From the NCBI GenBank assembly GCA_028281235.1, contig JANQKG010000052.1, forward strand, positions 1 through 40,561: a stretch of DNA of 40,561 nt, in the 5' to 3' direction. Below are positions 16,267 to 25,543 of the stretch, in pieces; position 1 is the stretch's first letter; each line of letters opens with the position of its first letter. Both the position numbers and the translations under genes were made by a program. The notes beneath the pieces are model-generated. The model was not told the DNA's origin. It was given only the letters and a program-made list of their open reading frames with translations, and made no database searches. This DNA is from Afifellaceae bacterium (lineage in GTDB: Bacteria; Pseudomonadota; Alphaproteobacteria; Rhizobiales; Afifellaceae).

Positions 16267-19200
16267 GCGACGCCTTCGATCGCACGCGCCGCTTCCAGCA
16301 CGAGGCCTCCGACCCGGCGACATCGGCCTGGGTCGTCGCCAATGCCGGCTCCGGCAAGACGTATGTACTGACGCAGCGCCTGATCCGCCTGCTGCTTGCC
16401 GGCGCGGACCCGGCGACGGTGCTGAGCCTCACCTTCACCAAGGTTGCTGCGGCGGAGATGGCGCGCCGGGTCTTCGATAGGCTCGGGCGCTGGGCCATGG
16501 CGTCGGATGAGGCGCTGCATGAGGAGATCGAACATCTGCAAGGGCGCGCGCCGTCACACGATGAGATGTGTCGGGCGCGCCAGCTCTTTGCCCGGGCGCT
16601 TGAGACGCCGGGCGGCCTGAAGATCCAGACGATCCATGCCTTCTGTGAGCGGCTGCTGCACCAGTTTCCCTTCGAGGCGAACGTCCCCGGCCAGTTCACG
16701 ATCCTCGACGAATCCGCCGCCGCCGCTTTGATCGCCGATGCGCGCGCGGCGGTGATGGACGAGGCCGTGGCGGGCCAATCGTCACGGTTGGGTGACGCGC
16801 TGCGGCGCATGGCCGAAGACACCGGCGACATGCAGATGGATGCCGCGCTTGATGCGCTGATCAAAGGGCGTGACCTCATCCGGCGTTGGATGGAGAAGGC
16901 GGGCGAGGCGGGGGCGGGCGACATTGAAGATGCGATCGCGGATCTTCGTCGGCGGCTGGCCGTCAACGACGACGAGGACGAGCAATCGATCTGCCGCGAT
17001 GTCTGCACGTCGGAGGACTGGAGCCGTGAGGTTTGCAAGGCGCTCGCGGCCAAGCTGACGGAGAGCCTGGCCGATGCGCCGCATGCCTGGAACGCGCGCG
17101 CCGACCGCGAGCTTGCGCCAATTCTCGCTGCCCGCGATACGGCGAACGATGCGCGCGCGCGCATCGCCTTCTTCTTGAGCTGGCACGGCAAGAGCAAGTC
17201 CTGGCGGCCGCATGCGCAGCGCTTTGGCGCCGATTTCGCCAAGGAGAACGTCGGGCTGAAGGAGCGCTTTGCGGCCGAGGCTGAACGGATTGCTCCGCTT
17301 GCCGGACGTCTCAATCTTGTTCGTGCGTTTTCCGCAACCGAAGCGCTGCTCGTGGTCGGCGACGCCATCCTGCAGCGCTATCATGGCGCAAAGCGGCAGG
17401 CCGGCGCGCTCGACTTCACCGATCTGATTGCCAAGACCCGCAACCTCCTGTCGCGCGCCGACGCCGCCGATTGGGTGCTCTACAAGCTCGACCGTCGCAT
17501 CGAGCACATATTGGTGGACGAGGCGCAGGACACCAGCCCGGACCAGTGGGCGGTCGTGCAGGCGATCGCAGAGGATTTCTTCGCCGGGGCGGGGGCATCG
17601 GAGCGCCCGCGAACGATCTTCGCCGTCGGCGACGACAAGCAGTCGATTTTTGGCTTTCAGGGCGCGGCCCCGCAGATGCTCGCCGACATGCGCCGCTTCT
17701 TCGCCCGCCGTATCGCCGACGCCCAGGAAGCGTTCGTGGAGCGGCCGCTCTTCCTGTCGTTCCGTTCAACGCGCGAAATCCTGGAAGCCGTCGACGCGGT
17801 CTTTTGCGGCGCGCTCGCCGAGGAAATCACAGCCTCCGATTATGAGGTGCACGCAGCGCACCGCGGCGATGAGCCGGGTCGCGTCGTCATCATGCCGCGC
17901 ATCGTCCGCGAACGGGCAGAGGAGCCGGAGGATTGGACCGCGCCCTACGACGCCCCGAGCGCGGCGGAGACGACGCTGGCTGAGCGCATCGCTGAGGAAA
18001 TCGCCGAATTGCGCGGCACGGCGCTCCCGTCCGGCAAACGCCTCAGTGATGCTGAGATCCTTGTATTGGTGCGCCGCCGTGACGCCTTCTTCGCGGCCAT
18101 GAACCGAGCGCTGCGCGCGCGGCAGATCCCCACCGCCGGCGCCGATCGCATTCCGCTCGCCACCCACATCGCTGTGCTCGATCTTCTGGCGCTGGCCGAC
18201 GTGATGCTTCTGCCTGACGACGATTTGCAGCTCGCCGCTTGTCTCAAGAGCCCGCTTCTGGGTCTAAATGAAGATGCTCTGCTGACGCTTGCCGCCCATC
18301 GCGGGCCCGCCAGCCTGTGGTCGGCGCTGCAGCAGGCGGAGGATGAAACCTGCGTTGCGATCGCCGCGCGCCTTAACGGCTGGCGCGCCATGGCCGACCA
18401 GGTCCCGCCGTTCCGTTTTTTTGCGACGATCCTCGGCCCGGAAGGCGGTCGCCGCGCGTTTCGCGCCCGCCTCGGCGGCGAAGCCGATGATGTGCTGGAC
18501 GCCTTTCTCAGCCAGGCGCTTGCCTACGAACGGGTCGAGCCGCCGTCGCTGCAAGGCCTTGTACGCTTCGTGCGCGCCAACGAAGCGGATATCAAACGCG
18601 AGGCGGAAGAACGGGCGGCGGGTGTGCGTGTCATGACCGTGCACGGCGCCAAGGGTCTTGAGGCGGACGTGGTGTTCCTCGCCGATACCGGCGGGCTGAT
18701 TGCCCCGGCCAGTCAGCGTGATCTGCTGGTCAATATCGGTGTGCGCGACGACCCGGCGTTTCTGTGGCGGCGTTTGGCTGAGGCGGCGCCAGAGGCGCAG
18801 CGTGAGGCGGACGAAGCGGCCGATGCGGAGCGCCGTCGTGAATATCTGCGCCTGCTTTATGTCGCCATGACGCGCGCCCGCGACGTCCTCTATATCGGCG
18901 GGATCAGGGGTCAGCAAACGCCCGGCGATTGCTGGTACGCGTTCGTCGCCTCAGCACTCGTGCCTGTCGATGCTGCGCGTGATGCCGAAAGCGGCGAGTT
19001 GAGCGAAGCCTATGTCTGGCCGCAGCCCACCCGCGAGCCGCTGACGCTCCAGGATGAAGCCCTCGCGGCGGACACTGACATCGCACCGCCCGACTGGCTC
19101 TTCGCTCCGGTGGCTCCGCCGCCACCGGTGCCCCAGCCGCTCAGGCCCTCGCGCGCTCTGGGCGAGCCCGATCCATCGCCGCCATCCGCTTCCGGCGTCG

Positions 19201-19751
19201 GACACGCTTCGCCGGGCGAAGCACTGCTGCGCGGCCGGATCGTGCACCGGCTGCTTGAGCTGTTGCCGGCCATGCCGGCGGAGGATCGGCACGCGGCGGC
19301 ACAGTCACTCCTCGATCGAGAGGTCTCGCACGATCCCGCGCTCGCCGCCTCGATCCTCCACGAGGTCGAAGCTGTTCTGGCGGAGCCTGCCCTTCAGCCA
19401 TTGTTCGGGCCAGAAAGCCGCGGCGAGCTGGCCGTCGTCGGCACCGTCGCCACGGAGACCGGCGAGTATGCCGTCAGCGGTCGCGTCGACCGTGTGCTTC
19501 CCGACCGGGCGGTCTGGCAGCTGGTCGACTTCAAGACCGACCGGTCGGTTCCCGCCACACCCGCCGATGTCGACCCCGCCTATGTGCGGCAGCTGGCGCT
19601 CTACCGCCATTTACTCGCAGAGATAGAGCCGGGCGTCGACATGCACGCCAGCCTCGTCTGGACCGCCGACGCAAGCCTCATGCCCATCCCGCCGGCGCTG
19701 ATGCGCGATGCGCTTGAACAATTCGGGATACGCCGCAATCGGGTTCCTTGA
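16263..19751 (+). CDS. addA: Double-strand break repair helicase-nuclease AddA
   Basis: This 1162-residue protein is a UvrD/RecB-type superfamily 1 helicase with a C-terminal nuclease. Walker A is ANAGSGKT (residues 26-33). Motif II is VDEAQDTSPDQW. Motif III/IV has DDKQSIFGFQGA. Motif V has MTVHGAKGLEADVVF, and motif VI has RLLYVAMTRARD. The nuclease motif is LVDFKTDRS, with Asp1089 and Lys1091. It forms the motor and one nuclease of AddAB. The start codon overlaps the addB stop. All catalytic motifs look intact. trxA follows after 54 bp. Confidence 0.97.
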   Translation: MSDAFDRTRRFQHEASDPATSAWVVANAGSGKTYVLTQRLIRLLLAGADPATVLSLTFTKVAAAEMARRVFDRLGRWAMASDEALHEEIEHLQGRAPSHDEMCRARQLFARALETPGGLKIQTIHAFCERLLHQFPFEANVPGQFTILDESAAAALIADARAAVMDEAVAGQSSRLGDALRRMAEDTGDMQMDAALDALIKGRDLIRRWMEKAGEAGAGDIEDAIADLRRRLAVNDDEDEQSICRDVCTSEDWSREVCKALAAKLTESLADAPHAWNARADRELAPILAARDTANDARARIAFFLSWHGKSKSWRPHAQRFGADFAKENVGLKERFAAEAERIAPLAGRLNLVRAFSATEALLVVGDAILQRYHGAKRQAGALDFTDLIAKTRNLLSRADAADWVLYKLDRRIEHILVDEAQDTSPDQWAVVQAIAEDFFAGAGASERPRTIFAVGDDKQSIFGFQGAAPQMLADMRRFFARRIADAQEAFVERPLFLSFRSTREILEAVDAVFCGALAEEITASDYEVHAAHRGDEPGRVVIMPRIVRERAEEPEDWTAPYDAPSAAETTLAERIAEEIAELRGTALPSGKRLSDAEILVLVRRRDAFFAAMNRALRARQIPTAGADRIPLATHIAVLDLLALADVMLLPDDDLQLAACLKSPLLGLNEDALLTLAAHRGPASLWSALQQAEDETCVAIAARLNGWRAMADQVPPFRFFATILGPEGGRRAFRARLGGEADDVLDAFLSQALAYERVEPPSLQGLVRFVRANEADIKREAEERAAGVRVMTVHGAKGLEADVVFLADTGGLIAPASQRDLLVNIGVRDDPAFLWRRLAEAAPEAQREADEAADAERRREYLRLLYVAMTRARDVLYIGGIRGQQTPGDCWYAFVASALVPVDAARDAESGELSEAYVWPQPTREPLTLQDEALAADTDIAPPDWLFAPVAPPPPVPQPLRPSRALGEPDPSPPSASGVGHASPGEALLRGRIVHRLLELLPAMPAEDRHAAAQSLLDREVSHDPALAASILHEVEAVLAEPALQPLFGPESRGELAVVGTVATETGEYAVSGRVDRVLPDRAVWQLVDFKTDRSVPATPADVDPAYVRQLALYRHLLAEIEPGVDMHASLVWTADASLMPIPPALMRDALEQFGIRRNRVP

Positions 19752-19805
19752 CCGGGCCGGGGCCGGTTCTTACTTATCGAGGCCGAGAGTGATTGGGAGA
19801 CGAAT

Positions 19806-20126
19806 ATGACCCAGGCGGTCACAGACGCGAACTTCGCCACTGACGTGCTCACGGCCCCGGAGCCGGTTGTTGTGGATTTCTGGGCGGAATGGTGCGGGCC
19901 CTGCAAGATGATTGCGCCGCATCTTGAGGAACTGTCCTCAGAGCTCGAGGGCAAAGTAAAGATCGTCAAGCTCAATATCGACGAGAACCAGGAGACGACG
20001 ATCCGCTACGGCGTGCGCTCCATCCCGACGCTCATCATGTTCAAGGACGGCGAGCCGGTGGACATGAAGGTCGGCGCCGGCCCCAAAAGCGACCTGGAGA
20101 AGTGGATACAGACTGCCGCCGCTTAG
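19806..20126 (+). CDS. trxA: Thioredoxin
   Basis: This 106-residue protein is the normal size for thioredoxin. The active site is WCGPCK with Cys30 and Cys33. The Asp of VVVDFWAEW and the cis-Pro loop SIPTLIMF are present. It reduces protein disulphides in the cytosol and donates electrons to ribonucleotide reductase and others, using thioredoxin reductase. A Shine-Dalgarno stretch, GGGAGA, precedes ATG 19806. It is the last gene of the rightward divL-addA group, and its stop lies only 9 bp from the stop of folC on the other strand. Little room remains for a terminator. Confidence 0.97.
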   Translation: MTQAVTDANFATDVLTAPEPVVVDFWAEWCGPCKMIAPHLEELSSELEGKVKIVKLNIDENQETTIRYGVRSIPTLIMFKDGEPVDMKVGAGPKSDLEKWIQTAAA

Positions 20127-20135
20127 TCGGTTTCC

Positions 20136-21458
20136 TTATGCCGGCAGCGGGCCGTTCTCCCGCAAGACCTCACCCGCCAGATAAAGCGACCCGCTGATCA
20201 GAATACGCGGCGGGGGCGCCTCCTCACCGAAATCGGCGCGGAGCCAGTCAAGAGCAGCGCGCACTGTCTTGAACGGCGCGGCCGGCACGTCGGCCGCCTT
20301 GGCGATCGCGGCAAGCTGCTCCGGATCGATGCCGGCGTCACTGCCGGGCACCGGCACCGTCATGGCGCGCCGCGCCAGTCCGGCGAAAGGGCGGAAATAG
20401 CCCTCCGGCGTCTTGGTGTTGAGCATCCCGCAGATCAGCACGAGGGGGCGCGGGTCGCGCTCCTCAAACTCCGCCAGGGTCTGCGCCACCGCTGCGCCGG
20501 CCGACGGGTTGTGCCCGCCGTCGAGCCATATGTCAGAGCCTGGCGGCGCCGCCTCGACCAGCGGGCCTTTGCGCAGCCGCTGTAATCGACCCGGCCAGTC
20601 GGCGGCGACCATGCCCGTCTCCAGCGCACTCGTATCGAGCGCAATGCCCGCCGCCCGGAGAATGGCGACGGCGAGCCCCGCATTGTCGACCTGATGGGCG
20701 CCGGCCAGACGCGGCAGCGGCAGGTCGATGAGGCCCAGTTCGTCCTCATAGACGAGCCGCCCGCGCTCGGCGAAAGCGATATATTCAGCGCCGGCACGGA
20801 AGAGCGGCGCGCCCGCCGCCTCCGCCTCAACCACGATCATCGCCAGCGCATGCTCGTCCTGCGGTGCAATGATCCCCGGCACGCCGCGCTTCAGAATACC
20901 GGCCTTCTCCGCCGCGATGCCGGCCAGGTCGTCACCGAGAAACTCCGCATGGTCATAGCTGACCGGAGTGATGGCGGTCGCCAGCGGCGTATCGATGACG
21001 TTGGTGGCGTCAAAGCGCCCACCGAGACCGACTTCGAGCAGGCAATAATCGGCGTCGTGCTCCGCAAATAGATGCAACGCGACCGCAGTCGTGACCTCAA
21101 AGAACGTGATTGGCTCGCCGTCATTGACGTGAAGCGCATGGCGGATCGCATCGCCCAAAACGTCGTCGTCTGCGAAAGTGCCGCCGTCCTTTTGGCCAAG
21201 CCGGACGCGCTCGTTGAAGCGGACCAGATGCGGCGAGGTGTAGACATGGACGCTTTTGCCAGCCGCCTCCAGCATGGCGCGCACAAACGCCACGACGGAG
21301 CCTTTGCCGTTCGTGCCGGCAACATGGATCACCGGCGGCAGGCGATCTTGCGGTCGGTCGAGGCGATCGAGCAGCCGCTCGATCCGCCCCAGAGACAGGT
21401 CGATGCGGCGTGGGTGGAGCGCGCCAAGCGCCTCCAGGAGTGGCTCCAATCCCGACAT
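20136..21458 (-). CDS. folC: Folylpolyglutamate synthase / dihydrofolate synthase
   Basis: This cytosolic Mur-ligase-family enzyme adds glutamate to dihydropteroate and to reduced folates with ATP. From the ATG at 21458 (MSGLEPLL) it has 440 residues. The P-loop HVAGTNGKGS is at 45-54. SPVSYDHAEFLGDD-like text and WLDGGHNPSAG, the folC metal/ligase motif, follow. An in-frame upstream start would overlap accD and add a Pro/Lys-rich non-conserved stretch, so it was not chosen. The accD stop is 4 bp before this start. It is the last gene of the leftward trpFBA-accD-folC group. Confidence 0.95.
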   Translation of the reverse strand: MSGLEPLLEALGALHPRRIDLSLGRIERLLDRLDRPQDRLPPVIHVAGTNGKGSVVAFVRAMLEAAGKSVHVYTSPHLVRFNERVRLGQKDGGTFADDDVLGDAIRHALHVNDGEPITFFEVTTAVALHLFAEHDADYCLLEVGLGGRFDATNVIDTPLATAITPVSYDHAEFLGDDLAGIAAEKAGILKRGVPGIIAPQDEHALAMIVVEAEAAGAPLFRAGAEYIAFAERGRLVYEDELGLIDLPLPRLAGAHQVDNAGLAVAILRAAGIALDTSALETGMVAADWPGRLQRLRKGPLVEAAPPGSDIWLDGGHNPSAGAAVAQTLAEFEERDPRPLVLICGMLNTKTPEGYFRPFAGLARRAMTVPVPGSDAGIDPEQLAAIAKAADVPAAPFKTVRAALDWLRADFGEEAPPPRILISGSLYLAGEVLRENGPLPA

Positions 21459-21462
21459 GGTG

Positions 21463-22443
21463 TCAGGACGAGGTGGCGGCTTGCGTGTCTTCCGCTTGCT
21501 TGGCTTCGCCGGGCGGCTCGGGTGCGGGATTGGCGGCCTCGTCGCCGCCATCCTCCCAGGCCCCGTTTCCGGACGGGCGGGCCGGCGGTGGCGGCATCTT
21601 CATCAGGAGACGGCAGAGCCGCGCGACGGTCTCGCGCAGCTTATGGCGATGCACGACGATATCCACCATGCCGTGCTCAAGCAGATATTCGGAGCGCTGA
21701 AAGCCCTCCGGCAGCTCCTCCCGGATCGTCTGCGCAATGACGCGCGGCCCGGCAAAGCCGATCAACGCGCCGGGCTCTGCGATATGGATGTCGCCGAGCA
21801 TGGCGTAGGACGCGGTGACGCCGCCAGTCGTCGGATTGGTCAAGACGACGATGTAGGGAAGGCCGGCATCCTTCACCATGTGGACGGCGACGGTGGTGCG
21901 CGGCAGCTGCATGAGGGAGAGGATGCCCTCCTGCATGCGCGCCCCGCCCGACGCGGCGAAGAGAATGTAGGGCTGCTTGCGCTCAACCGCGGCTTCAGCG
22001 CCGGCAATGATCGCATCGGCCGCCGCCATGCCGAGCGACCCTCCCATGAAGTCGAAATCCTGCACGGCGGCGATGAGCGGCACGCCTTCCACCGAACCGG
22101 CGCCGAGCATCACGGCGTCCTCAAGTCCGGCCTTGGCCTTGGCCGCCTTCAGGCGTTCGGTGTAGCGGCGCTCATCGCGGAATTTCAGTGGATCGACTGG
22201 CACCTGCGGCACCGGCAGCGTCTCATACTCGCCGTTGTCGAAGAACAGACGGAAGCGCGTGCGCGCGTCGATGCGGTGATGATATTCGGAATTGGGGAAG
22301 ACGAACTGGTTTGTCTCCAGATCCTTGTGAAACACCATCTCGCCCGTCTCCGGGCACTTGACCCAGAGGTTCTCCGGCGATTCCCGCTTGGCCCAGAAGG
22401 ACCGGATCTTTGGGCGAACGACGTTTTGTATCCAGTTTGCCAA
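21463..22443 (-). CDS. accD: Acetyl-CoA carboxylase carboxyltransferase subunit beta
   Basis: This 326-residue subunit pairs with AccA to transfer CO2 from carboxybiotin to acetyl-CoA, the first step of fatty acid synthesis. Core motifs are present: [38 protein letters not shown] and GFAGPRVI. E. coli AccD has an N-terminal four-Cys zinc ribbon. Here the corresponding region ([16 protein letters not shown]) has a single Cys (Cys30), so the metal site is absent, as I recall for other Rhizobiales. The C-terminal tail of about 50 residues is Pro/Ala/Glu-rich and probably disordered. It lies between trpA (10 bp) and folC (4 bp). Confidence 0.96.
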   Translation of the reverse strand: MANWIQNVVRPKIRSFWAKRESPENLWVKCPETGEMVFHKDLETNQFVFPNSEYHHRIDARTRFRLFFDNGEYETLPVPQVPVDPLKFRDERRYTERLKAAKAKAGLEDAVMLGAGSVEGVPLIAAVQDFDFMGGSLGMAAADAIIAGAEAAVERKQPYILFAASGGARMQEGILSLMQLPRTTVAVHMVKDAGLPYIVVLTNPTTGGVTASYAMLGDIHIAEPGALIGFAGPRVIAQTIREELPEGFQRSEYLLEHGMVDIVVHRHKLRETVARLCRLLMKMPPPPARPSGNGAWEDGGDEAANPAPEPPGEAKQAEDTQAATSS

Positions 22444-22453
22444 GCCGACCTTC

Positions 22454-23299
22454 CTATTCCGCCGCCATCAACCGGCAAGCGCGAACGCCCTGCGCAAGCG
22501 CCTCAACCACCTCCGTGACGGCCGCAACGGTACGATCCGTCGCGCGGTTCTCATCGTCGAGCGTCGCTTCAACGGCCCGCACGAGCGCTGAGCCAACCAC
22601 GACGCCGTCGGCGTTGCGGCCGATTGCAGCGGCCTGCTCCGGCTTGGACACGCCAAAGCCGACCGCAACCGGTAGATCGGTATGCCGCTTGATGCGTTCA
22701 ACCGCTTCCGACACAGCCATGCTGTCCGGCGCCTTGGTTCCCGTGATACCGGCAATGGAGACATAATAGACGAAACCGCTTGTGTTTCGCAGCACGGCCG
22801 GCATGCGCTTGTCGTCGGTGGTCGGCGTCGCCAGGCGTATGAAATTGAGCCCGGCCTTCAACGCCGGGAGGCAGAGTTCCTCGTCCTCCTCCGGCGGCAG
22901 GTCGACGACGATCAGCCCGTCGATGCCGGCCTCCTTGGCATCAGCCAGGAAGCGATCGTTGCCGTAAATGTAGATCGGGTTGTAATAGCCCATCAGCACA
23001 AGCGGTGTGTCCTGATCCGTTTCGCGGAAGGCGCGAACCATCTCCAGCGTCTTCACCATGGTCTGCCCGGCCTTCAGCGCACGGCGGCCGGCCGCCTGGA
23101 TCGCCGGACCGTCAGCCATCGGGTCGGAGAACGGCATGCCTAGCTCGATGATGTCGGCGCCCGCCGCCGGCAGCGCCTTGGCGATGGCAAGCGACGTCTC
23201 CATGTCCGGGTCGCCGGCGGTGATGAAGGTCATCAGCGCCGGGCGCGCGGCTTTCTTCAGTTCGGCGAACCGGCGGTCGATACGGGTTGTCTCACTCAC
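22454..23299 (-). CDS. trpA: Tryptophan synthase alpha chain
   Basis: This 281-residue TIM-barrel enzyme splits indole-3-glycerol phosphate to indole and glyceraldehyde-3-phosphate. The catalytic Glu52 ([10 protein letters not shown]) and Asp63 (MADGPAIQ) match Salmonella Glu49 and Asp60. The phosphate loop has GVSKPEQAA. The start chosen is GTG at 23299. It follows a GAGG Shine-Dalgarno stretch and begins 10 bp after the trpB stop. A longer ATG start at 23350 would overlap trpB and add unrelated residues. It channels indole to TrpB. Confidence 0.95.
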   Translation of the reverse strand: MSETTRIDRRFAELKKAARPALMTFITAGDPDMETSLAIAKALPAAGADIIELGMPFSDPMADGPAIQAAGRRALKAGQTMVKTLEMVRAFRETDQDTPLVLMGYYNPIYIYGNDRFLADAKEAGIDGLIVVDLPPEEDEELCLPALKAGLNFIRLATPTTDDKRMPAVLRNTSGFVYYVSIAGITGTKAPDSMAVSEAVERIKRHTDLPVAVGFGVSKPEQAAAIGRNADGVVVGSALVRAVEATLDDENRATDRTVAAVTEVVEALAQGVRACRLMAAE

Positions 23300-23309
23300 G
23301 TCTGCCGCC

Positions 23310-24530
23310 TCAAAGATCAACGCCCAAAACATCGCCGACGGTGAACACATCCTTGTCGCCGCGGCCGCACATGTTCATCACGATGATCTGGTCCTTTGCC
23401 ATGGTCGGTGCGAGCTTCATGACATGGGCCAGCGCATGCGCCGGCTCCAGCGCCGGGATGATGCCTTCCAGCCTGGTGCAGAGCTGAAACGCCTCCAGCG
23501 CCTCTTGATCGGTCGCCGGCACGTAGGTGACGCGGCCGGTGTCCTTCAGCCAGGAATGCTCCGGCCCGACGCCGGGATAGTCGAGCCCGGCGGAGATGGA
23601 ATGGCCCTCCAGCACCTGCCCGTCACCGTCCTGCAAGAGATAGGTGCGGTTGCCGTGAAGCACGCCGGGCGAGCCGCCGCTCATGGAGGCGGCGTGGCCG
23701 TTGACCTGGTCGAGCCCATGCCCGCCGGCCTCTACGCCGTAGATCGCCACGTCGCGGTCGTCGAGGAAGGGATGGAACAGACCGATAGCGTTTGATCCGC
23801 CGCCGATCGCCGCCACCAGAGCATCCGGCAGCCGGCCTTCCGCTTCCATCAGCTGCTCGCGCACTTCATTGCCAATGACGGACTGGAAGTCACGCACCAT
23901 GGCCGGATAGGGGTGCGGGCCGGCGGCGGTGCCGATGATGTAGAACGTGTTTTCGACGTTGGCGACCCAGTCGCGCAAGGCTTCGTTGAGTGCGTCCTTC
24001 AGCGTGCCTGCGCCGGAGGTGACGGGATGCACCTCCGCGCCCAAGAGCTTCATGCGAAAGACATTGGGCTTCTGCCGGTCCACGTCGGTGGTGCCCATAT
24101 AGACGACGCAAGGGTGGCCGAAACGCGCGCAGACGGTGGCCGCGGCGACGCCATGCTGTCCGGCGCCGGTCTCTGCGATGATGCGCGTCTTGCCCATGCG
24201 CCGGGCAAGCAGGATTTGCCCGAGGCAATTGTTGATCTTGTGTGAGCCCGTGTGGTTCAGCTCGTCGCGTTTGAAGTAGATCTTGGCGCCGCCGAGATGG
24301 GTCGTGAGCCGCTCGGCGAAATAGAGCGGGCTCGGACGGCCGGTATAGTGCTTGCCGAGATCGGCAAGCTCTGCCTGAAATTCAGGGTCCTCCTTTGCCG
24401 CCTCGTAGGCTGCCTCCAGATCGAGGATCAGCGGCATGAGCGTCTCGGCGACGAAGCGGCCGCCGAAGAGGCCGAAGCGGCCGGTCTCGTCCGGCCCGGC
24501 GCGATAGGTGTTGGGTTGCGCAATGTTCAT
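23310..24530 (-). CDS. trpB: Tryptophan synthase beta chain
   Basis: This 406-residue PLP enzyme condenses indole with serine to give tryptophan in the TrpA2B2 complex. The PLP Lys98 is in [22 protein letters not shown] is intact, and the phosphate-binding loop is [10 protein letters not shown]. The length is typical. trpF lies 24 bp upstream and trpA 10 bp downstream, the common alphaproteobacterial trpFBA order, separate from the other trp genes. No attenuator or leader peptide is visible ahead of it. Confidence 0.98.
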   Translation of the reverse strand: MNIAQPNTYRAGPDETGRFGLFGGRFVAETLMPLILDLEAAYEAAKEDPEFQAELADLGKHYTGRPSPLYFAERLTTHLGGAKIYFKRDELNHTGSHKINNCLGQILLARRMGKTRIIAETGAGQHGVAAATVCARFGHPCVVYMGTTDVDRQKPNVFRMKLLGAEVHPVTSGAGTLKDALNEALRDWVANVENTFYIIGTAAGPHPYPAMVRDFQSVIGNEVREQLMEAEGRLPDALVAAIGGGSNAIGLFHPFLDDRDVAIYGVEAGGHGLDQVNGHAASMSGGSPGVLHGNRTYLLQDGDGQVLEGHSISAGLDYPGVGPEHSWLKDTGRVTYVPATDQEALEAFQLCTRLEGIIPALEPAHALAHVMKLAPTMAKDQIIVMNMCGRGDKDVFTVGDVLGVDL

Positions 24531-24554
24531 CGGTCTAATCCTGCGGGCCTGTGC

Positions 24555-25223
24555 CTAACTGGCAAGGCGCTTGGTCGCCGCAGCGTCGAACGCCCGCACA
24601 ACCTCTACAAAGGCACGGATCAGCGCCGGGTCCTTCTCGCCCGGCGCGCGCTCCACACCCGACGAGACGTCAACGGCGGTCGCGCCCGTGGCCGCCAGCG
24701 CGTCAACGATGTTGGCCGGCGTCAGGCCGCCCGCCAGCATCCAGGGTTTTGGGCAAGAGAAGCCGCGAAGAATGTCCCAGTCGAACGCCGCAGCGTTGCC
24801 GCCCGGCCGTGTGGCGTCTTTCGGCGGCTTGGCGTCAAGCAGCAAGCGCTCGGCGGCCGGATAGTCCTCCGTGCGTCGCAAATCGCCGGCTTCCGCAACG
24901 CCGAGCGCCTTCATCACCGGCAATCCCATGGCTGTGCTGACCGCGGCAGTGCGCTCCGGCGTCTCCTTGCCGTGAAGCTGCAGGAGGTCCGGCCGCAGGC
25001 CGGCGGCGATCGCCGCCAGAAGCGCATCATCGGCATCGACCGTCAACGCCACGATCCGTGCCTTGCCGCGCGCGCGTTCGGCAAGCGCCGCGGCGCGGTC
25101 GATAGCAATGTTGCGCGGGCTCGGCGGAAAGAAGACGAAGCCGACGAAATCGGCGCCTGCCTCAAGCGCGGCGTCCACGCCCTCCTCGCTGGAAAGCCCG
25201 CAGATTTTGACCTCTGTCGGCAT
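24555..25223 (-). CDS. trpF: Phosphoribosylanthranilate isomerase
   Basis: This 222-residue TIM-barrel enzyme converts phosphoribosylanthranilate to CdRP in tryptophan synthesis. The start is ATG at 25223 (MPTEVKICGL), where the conserved strand with catalytic Cys8 begins. A longer in-frame start at 25334 adds 37 residues unlike the family. Other signatures are GFVFFPPSPRNI, QLHGKE, LAGGLTPANI and AVDVSSGVE (catalytic Asp). It is first in trpFBA-accD-folC. Upstream lies a 192-bp divergent region with a 10-bp inverted repeat. Confidence 0.95.
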   Translation of the reverse strand: MPTEVKICGLSSEEGVDAALEAGADFVGFVFFPPSPRNIAIDRAAALAERARGKARIVALTVDADDALLAAIAAGLRPDLLQLHGKETPERTAAVSTAMGLPVMKALGVAEAGDLRRTEDYPAAERLLLDAKPPKDATRPGGNAAAFDWDILRGFSCPKPWMLAGGLTPANIVDALAATGATAVDVSSGVERAPGEKDPALIRAFVEVVRAFDAAATKRLAS

Positions 25224-25292
25224 GCCGGTTCCGTTGCACGAAACCGTGAAAAAGTCGAATCGCGGCGCCTTTTTAGGCTGCCAGCGGCTCAT

Positions 25293-25340
25293 GTTTCGTT
25301 GCCGCGGCGGGCAAGAAACAAAGATGCCCTGCAACGAAAC
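25293..25340. promoter_or_regulatory. 10-bp inverted repeat upstream of trpF
   Basis: GTTTCGTTGC (25293-25302) and GCAACGAAAC (25331-25340) are exact inverted copies separated by 28 bp. A related partial copy, TTGCACGAAACC, lies near 25234, just ahead of the trpF start. The motif sits between trpF (minus) and the 35-codon ORF (plus). It could be a pair of operator half-sites, or a stem in the trpF leader (inference). Confidence 0.4.
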
Positions 25341-25415
25341 CGATTTGTCCCCTCAAGTCCGCAACCGGAAACGATCGGCCCATAGAACGGTCTCATCGCA
25401 TTGGGGGACAGAACC

Positions 25416-25523
25416 ATGACCGCTCAGACCAACCTGATCCGCTACTTCGCCATCCGCATCACCGCCTTTGTCGGCTTGACGGCAATTTCCACGGCCGTGA
25501 TGGCGTTGCCTTATCTCGGATAG
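25416..25523 (+). CDS. Possible 35-residue single-span membrane peptide
   Basis: The ATG at 25416 follows TTGGGGGACAG, a fair Shine-Dalgarno sequence, and opens a frame of 35 codons ending in TAG. It encodes a basic, polar start (MTAQTNLIRYF) and a hydrophobic stretch that could cross the inner membrane (ITAFVGLTAISTAVMALPYL). It has no cysteine or known motif and I do not recognise it. It is divergent from trpF and convergent with the hydrolase gene, whose stop is 20 bp away. The length is too short for certainty. Confidence 0.4.
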   Translation: MTAQTNLIRYFAIRITAFVGLTAISTAVMALPYLG

Positions 25524-25543
25524 AATAGGACCAGCCGCATTCT

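Noticed and set aside
21072-22518. Plus-strand open frames opposite folC and accD (up to 420 codons)
   Set aside because: They are antisense to confidently identified genes, with composition typical of GC-rich shadow frames and no known motif.
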